This document shows positions 57,829 to 64,000 of a stretch of 64,000 bases of DNA, piece by piece. Numbering within the stretch: position 1 is the stretch's first letter; each line of letters opens with the position of its first letter. The DNA is from Fretibacterium fastidiosum (GTDB lineage: Bacteria; Synergistota; Synergistia; Synergistales; Aminobacteriaceae), in contig NZ_OZ209244.1 of NCBI RefSeq assembly GCF_964642095.1, positions 62,001 to 126,000 on the forward strand, read 5' to 3'. The notes beneath the pieces are model-generated. The model worked only from the letters and a program-made list of their open reading frames with translations. It was not told where the DNA came from and ran no database searches. A program made the translations under genes and the position numbers.

Positions 57829-58746
57829 CTAATCCCCTCCCTGAGCCGAAGCGGACGCGCGGGTCCGGCTCCACTCGAACATCCCAAGCGCCGCGGCCAC
57901 GCTGGCGTTGAGGGACCCCACGCCGCCCTGGATGGGGATGCGCAGCAGCTGGTCGCAGCTCTCGCCCACGAGGCGCGACAGCCCCTCCCCCTCGGCGCCG
58001 ACGACGAGGGCCAGGCGCGCCGGCAGCTCGTCCTCCCACAGGCTGGCCCCCGCGCGCCCCTCAAGGCCCACGGTCCAGAATCCTGCGGCCTGAAGCTGCG
58101 CGAGCGTCCGGACGACGTTGACCACCGGGATCATCGGAAGGCGCAGGGAAGCGCCGGCGCTGGTCTTGACCACCGTCCCTCCCGGCAACGCGGAGCGGCG
58201 GCGCGAGTAGACCGCCGCCGCGGCTCCGGCGGCCTCGGCGGAGCGCACGATGGCCCCCAGGTTGTGGGGGTCCTCCACGTGGTCCAGCACCACGATCAGG
58301 GCCGGCGCCTCCGCGGGCAGGGCCTTCAAAAAGGGCTCCAGGTCCACGGGGACCGTCTCCGTCAGTCGGCAGGCCACCCCCTGATGGCGCTCTCCAGGGC
58401 AGAGCTTGTCCAGGGCCTCCGGTGCCACCAGCTGATACACGACGCGCCCGGCCCGGGCCAGGTCCACCAGCTCATCCAGGTAGGGCGGCCGGACGTTGTT
58501 GGCGATCAGGAGCCGCGTGCACCGCGAGGGCGTGTTCCGCACCAGGTCCAGCACGGGCTGGCGCCCCCAGCAGACGTCATCCGGTGGCAGGGGCCGCTCC
58601 GCGGACCTTCGGGGGGGCTCCCCTCGCGGGGCGCCGCCCCGCCGCGCCTCTGTGGGGCGTCCCGGCCCCCTCAGGTCGGGACGCCTGCGCCCCTCCCCGC
58701 CGCTTCGGCGCGGCCCGCCCTTTCCTCCGCTGAATCGTTCCGCCAT
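57829..58746 (-). CDS. rlmB: 23S rRNA 2'-O-ribose methyltransferase, TrmH/RlmB (SpoU) family
   Basis: The 305-residue protein has an arginine/glycine-rich N-terminus (about 50 residues), a substrate-binding domain (CWGRQPVLDLVRNTPSRCTR) and the knotted SpoU domain: VLDHVEDPHNLGAIVRSAEA, LALVVGAEGEGLSRLV and IPIQGGVGSLNASVAAAL. The motifs bind S-adenosylmethionine. RlmB methylates G2251 of 23S rRNA in E. coli, but the exact target here is inferred. The basic N-terminal tail is longer than usual. The ATG at 58746 lies 5 bp after the uvrA stop. Confidence 0.85.
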   Translation of the reverse strand: MAERFSGGKGGPRRSGGEGRRRPDLRGPGRPTEARRGGAPRGEPPRRSAERPLPPDDVCWGRQPVLDLVRNTPSRCTRLLIANNVRPPYLDELVDLARAGRVVYQLVAPEALDKLCPGERHQGVACRLTETVPVDLEPFLKALPAEAPALIVVLDHVEDPHNLGAIVRSAEAAGAAAAVYSRRRSALPGGTVVKTSAGASLRLPMIPVVNVVRTLAQLQAAGFWTVGLEGRAGASLWEDELPARLALVVGAEGEGLSRLVGESCDQLLRIPIQGGVGSLNASVAAALGMFEWSRTRASASAQGGD

Positions 58747-58751
58747 GTGTC

Positions 58752-61586
58752 CTACGCTCCTTTGAGGGCCATTGCCCCCTCGATCTCCTGCGCGTACTCC
58801 CGCAGGAAACGCGCCGTGTACCCCTTTTTCCTCATCACCTGTTCGGGGGTGCCCTCCGCCACGATGCGGCCGCCGCCCTCCCCGCCCTCCGGCCCCAGGT
58901 CGATGATGTGGTCCGCCGACAGCAGGACGTCCAGGTTGTGCTCGATGACCACCACCGTGCTGCCGTTGTCGGCGATGCGGTGGAGGATCTCCATCAGCTT
59001 TCTCACGTCCGTGTAGAACAGGCCCGTCGTGGGCTCGTCCAGCAGGTAGAGCGTCCGGCTGCTGAACTTCTTCGACAGTTCCTTCGAGAGCTTCACCCGC
59101 TGAGCCTCGCCCCCCGACAGCGTCAGGGCCGACTGCCCAAGACGGATGTAGCCCAGGCCGGCGTCCTGAATCAGCCGCAGGCGGCCCGCGATGCGAGGGA
59201 TGTCCCCGAAGAACTCCGCGGCGTCGTCCACCGTCATGGCCAGGACGTCCGCGATGGACCGGTCCTTGAAGCGCACCTCCAGCGTTTCGTGATTGTAGCG
59301 CGTCCCGCCGCACACCTCGCAGTCCACGTAGATGTCCGGCAGAAAGAGCATGGATATCTTCATGGACCCTGCGCCGCCACAGGCCTCGCAGCGACCGCCC
59401 TTCACGTTGAAGCTGAAACGCCCCGCGTTGTAGCCGCGTATCTTCGCTCCGGGCAGCCCCGCGTAGAACTCCCGGATCAGGGAGAAGACCCCCGTGTAGG
59501 TGGCGGGGTTCGACCGCGGCGTGCGCCCGATGGGGCTCTGATCCACCAACACGACGTTGTCGAACGCCTCCGCCCCCTCGATGGCCCGAAAGCGGCCCGG
59601 ACGCTCACGAAAGTCGCGGTCCAACCTGCGCCGGAGGCCGCGGTAGAGCACGTCGTAGAGGAAGCTGCTCTTGCCGGAGCCCGACACGCCGCAGAGACAG
59701 GTGAACGCGCCCAGGGGAATCTTGACGTCGATGTTCTTCAGGTTGTGGTGCGCGGCACCCCGTACCGTGAGCCAGCCCTGAGGCCTCCGCCGCTCGCCCC
59801 GCCGCACGATGCCCGAAGCCTCGCCCCGAAGGTAGGGCCCCGTGAGTCCGTTTGAGGCCACCACCGTCTCGTAGGACCCGTTCTGCAGCACCTCCCCGCC
59901 CAGCTCCCCCGCCGCCGGCCCCATCTCGATGAGCGCGTCCGCCGCCTTCATCGTCTCGCGGTCGTGCTCCACCACCACCACGGTGTTGCCGAGGTCCCGA
60001 ATGGAGTCCAGGGAGCGCACCAGCCGCTCCGTGTCGCGGGAGTGCAGACCGATGGTGGGCTCGTCCAACACGTAGAGCACGCCGCTGAGGTTGGAGCCTA
60101 TCTGCGTCGCCAGACGGATGCGCTGGCTCTCGCCGCCAGACAGCGTGTCCGCCCGGCGAAGGAGGGTCAGGTAGCCCACGCCCACGTCCACCAAAAAGTC
60201 GAGCCGCCGGCGTATCTCGCTCAGCACCTGCTCCACGATGCTGGTCTCCGTCCGCCCCAGGTCTAGTCGGCGCATCCTCAGGGCCAGCTCGTCGATGGGC
60301 ATGACCATCAGGTCCCCGATGCCGTAGCCCCCCACCTTCACGTTCAGGGCCTCCGGGCGCAGGCGCAGGCCTCCGCAGGTCCGGCAGACGTCCTCCTCCC
60401 GATAGGCCGCCAGTTCCTCCAGGGTCTTCTCGGACTCCGTGTCCCTCAACATGGTCTCAAGCCAGTTGACGACGCCCTCGTAGCGCCCCATGTAGGGCCG
60501 CGCGACGCCCCCCTCGTCGAACACCATGGGGACCCGCTCCGCACCGCTGCCGTTCCAGATGAAGCTCCGGACCGCCTCGGGCAGGTCCCCGTACTTCGGC
60601 GCCAGATCCCAGCCGTACTTCTCTGCAAAGAGCCGGATCTTCTTAACGTAGTAGGGCTTCGTCTTCCATGGGATGATGGCCCCCTCCAGCACGGACCGGT
60701 CCGGGTCGATGACCAGGTCCTCGGAGAAGTGCTCGTGGCTGCCCAGGCCGCTGCAGTCGGGGCAGGCGCCGAAGGGGCTGTTGAAGGAGAAGAGGCGCGG
60801 CTCGATCTCCGGCATGGCGATGCCGCACTCCGCGCAGGCGTACTTCTCCGTCATCATGTACTCCTTCTCCCCCTCGACGGCGATGAGCACGTACCCGTCC
60901 GACTGCCTCATGGCCGCCTCGACGGACTCCGCGATGCGGCTGCGGCGGTCCTCCGCCACGCGCAGACGGTCGATGACCACCTCGATGCTGTGGCGCTTCC
61001 GCTTGTCCAGGTCGATCTCGTCCTCGAGGTACAGGGTGGACCCGTCCACGCGCACGCGGGAGTAGCCTTTCTCGCGGACCTGGGTCAGGAGGTTCCTGAA
61101 CTCGCCCTTCTTGCCGCGCACCAGCGGCGCGAGGATTTCGATGCGCCGCCCCGCGTCGTTCTTCAGGATGTGCCCCACGATCTCGTCGATGGAGCGGCGC
61201 TCCACGGGCCTCCCGCACTTCGGGCAGTAGGGGACGCCGATGCGGCCGTAGAGCAGGCGGAAGTAGTCGTAGATCTCCGTCACGGTGCCCACGGTGGAGC
61301 GCGGGTTGTGCCCCGTCCCCTTCTGCTCGATGGATATGGCCGGGGAGAGCCCCGTGATCTCGTCCACGTCCGGCTTCTTCTGAACGCCCAGGAACTGGCG
61401 CGCGTAGGCGGACAGGGACTCCACGTAGCGCCGCTGGCCCTCGGCGTAGAGCGTGTCAAAGGCCAGCGAGGACTTGCCGGAGCCGGACGGCCCCGTGATC
61501 ACCACCAGGCTGCCGCGGGGAATGTCCACGCTCACGTTCTTCAGGTTGTGCTCCCGCGCGCCCCTGATGTGAATGCAATCGGTCAA
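58752..61586 (-). CDS. uvrA: Excinuclease ABC subunit A
   Basis: The 944-residue damage-recognition ATPase of nucleotide excision repair has two ABC modules. The first P-loop is ITGPSGSGKSSLAFDTLYAE and the second is GVSGSGKSSFLYD. Zinc modules include CPKCG, CAECG with CPDC, and CEACG with CEVCGG. The signatures LSGGESQRIRLATQIGSNL and LSGGEAQRVKLSKEL are both present. I take the TTG at 61586 (LTDCIHIRGAREHNLKNVSV), which has AAGGAG 10 bp upstream and gives the usual length; a frame 89 codons longer overlaps the next gene's promoter region. Confidence 0.93.
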   Translation of the reverse strand: MTDCIHIRGAREHNLKNVSVDIPRGSLVVITGPSGSGKSSLAFDTLYAEGQRRYVESLSAYARQFLGVQKKPDVDEITGLSPAISIEQKGTGHNPRSTVGTVTEIYDYFRLLYGRIGVPYCPKCGRPVERRSIDEIVGHILKNDAGRRIEILAPLVRGKKGEFRNLLTQVREKGYSRVRVDGSTLYLEDEIDLDKRKRHSIEVVIDRLRVAEDRRSRIAESVEAAMRQSDGYVLIAVEGEKEYMMTEKYACAECGIAMPEIEPRLFSFNSPFGACPDCSGLGSHEHFSEDLVIDPDRSVLEGAIIPWKTKPYYVKKIRLFAEKYGWDLAPKYGDLPEAVRSFIWNGSGAERVPMVFDEGGVARPYMGRYEGVVNWLETMLRDTESEKTLEELAAYREEDVCRTCGGLRLRPEALNVKVGGYGIGDLMVMPIDELALRMRRLDLGRTETSIVEQVLSEIRRRLDFLVDVGVGYLTLLRRADTLSGGESQRIRLATQIGSNLSGVLYVLDEPTIGLHSRDTERLVRSLDSIRDLGNTVVVVEHDRETMKAADALIEMGPAAGELGGEVLQNGSYETVVASNGLTGPYLRGEASGIVRRGERRRPQGWLTVRGAAHHNLKNIDVKIPLGAFTCLCGVSGSGKSSFLYDVLYRGLRRRLDRDFRERPGRFRAIEGAEAFDNVVLVDQSPIGRTPRSNPATYTGVFSLIREFYAGLPGAKIRGYNAGRFSFNVKGGRCEACGGAGSMKISMLFLPDIYVDCEVCGGTRYNHETLEVRFKDRSIADVLAMTVDDAAEFFGDIPRIAGRLRLIQDAGLGYIRLGQSALTLSGGEAQRVKLSKELSKKFSSRTLYLLDEPTTGLFYTDVRKLMEILHRIADNGSTVVVIEHNLDVLLSADHIIDLGPEGGEGGGRIVAEGTPEQVMRKKGYTARFLREYAQEIEGAMALKGA

Positions 61587-61783
61587 AAGATGTTTTCTCC
61601 TTCGTTCGCTACCGCTGGCGCTTCCCCGGCGCGCCGGGGAGCGGCTGAATGCGATATAATCTTCAATGGGTTTCAACCCCTCGGCGGGGCGCCCCCTCAC
61701 GTTCACCGCGTATTCTATCATGAAGCGCGGCGCGGGATGAGGGGTCAACGGCGCCTCATCCCGAAATCGAAAGAGGTGAGGAC

Positions 61784-64000
61784 ATGACGTCAGGACGCGC
61801 TCTCCGCGTCGGCTCGCCGGCCGGGAGGCTCCTCCTCGCGGTCCTCCTGGCACTGACGCCGCTCCTCCGGCCCATGGCGGCCGGCGCAGCGGAGGACTGG
61901 ACGCCCCCCACGGACGTCGTTCAGGCCCAGGACGAGATCAGCAGGGACATCGCGCAGCGTCAGGCCGCCGTAGAGGCGGAGCTGGGCGACGGAAAGCTCA
62001 CGAGCATCGACATCGCGGCGCGCATGAGGCAGCTTGACAGGCTCATTGCGACGGCCTCCGAGGACGCGGCGGGCTGGGGCTTCAGCGCGGAGCAGCGCGA
62101 GCAGTACGCGCGCCTCCTCTCCGACCTGAGCCTGGACTGGTCCGCCTACAATTCCATGCTCCAGAGCCAGCCGCCCCGCGCCACGGACGCTTCGGGGCTC
62201 CCCGCGTCGCAGGACCTCCCCGCCGTCGCCGACATCGACTTCAGCGACGACCTCCTAATGCGGATCCAGAAAGCGGCCAACGAATTGGACGTGCAGATGT
62301 TCTACCTGCAGTCCAAGCTTGGCGTGCTCAAGCTGAGCCAGTCGGACATCGAGAGCCTGAAGGGCGGCGCGGGGGCGGACGACGGCTCCCCGACACCGCC
62401 GAAGCTTCAGGAGCTGAAGCTGGAGCTGGCCCGCGTGAGGATGGCGGCCTCATGGGCCCAGGTCCTGGCCGCGAAGCGGAGCTGCGACGCGAACGTCGCG
62501 CTCATCCGGAGCATGAGGGCGCAACTGGCCTCCGTCAAGGGGCGGCTCACCTTCCCGGAGGCCCTGCTCAACGCCCGCGTCGCCAGCCTGGACCGGGAGA
62601 TCGACGAGACGGCGGTGCAGCTCGAGAATGGCCGGGCCATGCTGCTGAGCGCGGCCTCCGACCTGACGAAGGCCTACGCCGCCATGAAGTCGGCCGACGT
62701 TTTTCCCCTCACCGCCGCCTCCTCGCGCTACCTGGAGCGCAAGACCAACACGAACAAGCTGGAGTACTCCGCCACCTTCCTGGAGGACAAGGTCCGCTGC
62801 CTCCGCGAGGCGCAGGACCTGTGGCGCAAGCGCTACAAGCTCTTTCACGACCAGGTCTCCGGCCAGGATATCTGGCAGTACCGCAGCGACGCGAGGAGCA
62901 GGATGGCCGAGCTGGAACGCCAGCTCGAGGCCATCCAATTAATGAAGAGCGAGCTTCAGCGCAGCATCGCCACGATGACCGAGCAGGCGGAGGGGACCGA
63001 CGGGCGGACCCGGCAGAACCTCGGCCAGGCCCTCCAGAACGCGAAGGACACCGTCGCCAACGTCCTGAACCTCTACTCCTCCCTGATCCCGAACCAGATC
63101 TTCCTGCTGCAGACGTTCTACGACGAGGCCAGCGAAAAGCTCAACGCCGTGCGCATCGCGGAGAAGGTCGGCAGCTTCGGCAAGGCCACGGTCATGGACT
63201 TCCTGAACACGAAGCTGTGGGAGGGCGAGGGCTACGCGGTCACCGTCATCAAGCTGGTCACCGCCCTTCTGGTGTTCATCTCGAGCTTCTTTCTGAGCTC
63301 CTGGGGGAGCCGCTGGATCCAGCGCTGGATCCTCTACGGCCTTCCCTCACAGACCACGGCGGCCGGTGCCGCGCAGCGGATCGTCTTCTACGTCCTGTGG
63401 TTCGCCTTCGTCCTCATCGCCCTCCAGATCGTCAACATCCCCCTGACGGCCTTCGCGTTCCTGGGCGGCGCGATAGCGGTGGCCATTGGATTTGGAGCCC
63501 AAAACCTCTTCAATAACCTCATCAGCGGCTTCATCCTCATCTTCAGTCGGCCCTTCAAGGTGGGAGACATCATCGAGGTTGACGGCACCAATGGGATCGT
63601 CGAGGACATCGGCTCCCGCTCCACGTGCATCCGCACCTGGGAGAGCTTCGACGTCATCGTGCCCAACCGCTATCTGCTGGAGAACCGCGTCACGAACTGG
63701 ACGGGCAGCGACGTGAAGAAGCGCGAGGTGCTGAAGGTCCAGGTGGCTTACGGCACGGACACGCGCCGTGTGGAGGAGCTCCTGACGAAGGTCATCCGGG
63801 ACCACAGCAAGGCGTTGAAGGACCCATCTCCCTTCGTGCTGTTCCGGAACTTCGGAGAGAGCAGCCTGGAGTTCGAGATGTACTACTGGGTGGACCTGAC
63901 GGCGGCCTCCACGATGAAGGTGGCGAGCGACATGCGGCATCACATCGCCTCCCTGTTCCGACAGGAGGGCATCGAGATCCCCTTTCCCCGCACGGACGTA
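61784..64000 (+). CDS. MscS-family mechanosensitive channel with long periplasmic domain (3' end missing)
   Basis: At least 739 codons are open to the window end. A signal peptide (RLLLAVLLALTPLLRPMAAG) is followed by about 450 residues rich in charged, helical, coiled-coil-like sequence. Membrane helices then lead to the MscS pore and beta domain: GFGAQNLFNNLISGFILIFS, RPFKVGDIIEVDGTNGIVED and IVPNRYLLENRVTNW. The end reached, IEIPFPRTDV, is close to the usual MscS C-terminus. It resembles MscK/MscM-type large channels that release solutes on osmotic downshock. GAGGTGAGG precedes the ATG. Confidence 0.88.
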   Translation, partial: MTSGRALRVGSPAGRLLLAVLLALTPLLRPMAAGAAEDWTPPTDVVQAQDEISRDIAQRQAAVEAELGDGKLTSIDIAARMRQLDRLIATASEDAAGWGFSAEQREQYARLLSDLSLDWSAYNSMLQSQPPRATDASGLPASQDLPAVADIDFSDDLLMRIQKAANELDVQMFYLQSKLGVLKLSQSDIESLKGGAGADDGSPTPPKLQELKLELARVRMAASWAQVLAAKRSCDANVALIRSMRAQLASVKGRLTFPEALLNARVASLDREIDETAVQLENGRAMLLSAASDLTKAYAAMKSADVFPLTAASSRYLERKTNTNKLEYSATFLEDKVRCLREAQDLWRKRYKLFHDQVSGQDIWQYRSDARSRMAELERQLEAIQLMKSELQRSIATMTEQAEGTDGRTRQNLGQALQNAKDTVANVLNLYSSLIPNQIFLLQTFYDEASEKLNAVRIAEKVGSFGKATVMDFLNTKLWEGEGYAVTVIKLVTALLVFISSFFLSSWGSRWIQRWILYGLPSQTTAAGAAQRIVFYVLWFAFVLIALQIVNIPLTAFAFLGGAIAVAIGFGAQNLFNNLISGFILIFSRPFKVGDIIEVDGTNGIVEDIGSRSTCIRTWESFDVIVPNRYLLENRVTNWTGSDVKKREVLKVQVAYGTDTRRVEELLTKVIRDHSKALKDPSPFVLFRNFGESSLEFEMYYWVDLTAASTMKVASDMRHHIASLFRQEGIEIPFPRTDV

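Overview
The window reads as chromosome from a GC-rich, anaerobic, amino-acid- and peptide-using bacterium, most likely of the phylum Synergistota (possibly near Fretibacterium). This is an inference from the general look of the 16S gene at 8332..9847 and from the gene content: two Opp/Dpp peptide importers, an M28-type hydrolase, pyroglutamyl peptidase, an AbgT transporter and a YjiM/YjiL double-cubane pair. I ran no database search.

Layout. 1-4.5 kb: RluA-type pseudouridine synthase (partial), YhaM-like exoribonuclease, then dcd, nadK and recN. 4.5-10.1 kb: a minus-strand 16S-23S-5S operon with a consensus promoter and a strong terminator. 10.5-18.3 kb: an M28-like hydrolase facing a complete oppABCDF operon. 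19-28.9 kb: hemW-lepA, a response regulator, a small coiled-coil membrane protein, then the translation cluster (tRNA-Thr, tRNA-Tyr, tRNA-Thr, tuf, rpmG, tRNA-Trp, secE, nusG, rplK, rplA, rplJ, rplL). rpoB does not follow rplL. 28.9-35.3 kb: an IS1380-type element with a tandem remnant, pcp, an NADP-dependent secondary alcohol dehydrogenase, a CobW/G3E GTPase and several short repeats. 35.4-47.4 kb: an orphan lipoprotein, a second oppBCDF operon whose own oppA is reduced to a stub, an AbgT transporter, an intact oppA, a two-gene AAA-ATPase/DUF3226 (TOPRIM-like) module and a chimeric scar made of oppA and yjiL pieces. 47.4-55 kb: one co-directional minus-strand run of a CUT2-type ABC importer, yjiM, yjiL and a TauABC-type ABC importer. 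55.5-64 kb: a CPA2 antiporter, then proC, rlmB and uvrA, and a long MscS-family channel cut by the window end.

Two short repeat families run through the window. Family A has TACCAATT termini and occurs as 161-432 bp copies. Family B is about 197 bp with GGAAACACTGATTAA-like termini. The most rearranged part is 34.7-47.4 kb, where gene fragments are joined at short microhomologies. The best candidate for an under-described system is the AAA-ATPase/TOPRIM pair at 44.8-46.6 kb, organised like PARIS-type (split OLD) defence modules and embedded in this scarred region. The second is the YjiM/YjiL pair lying between two importers.
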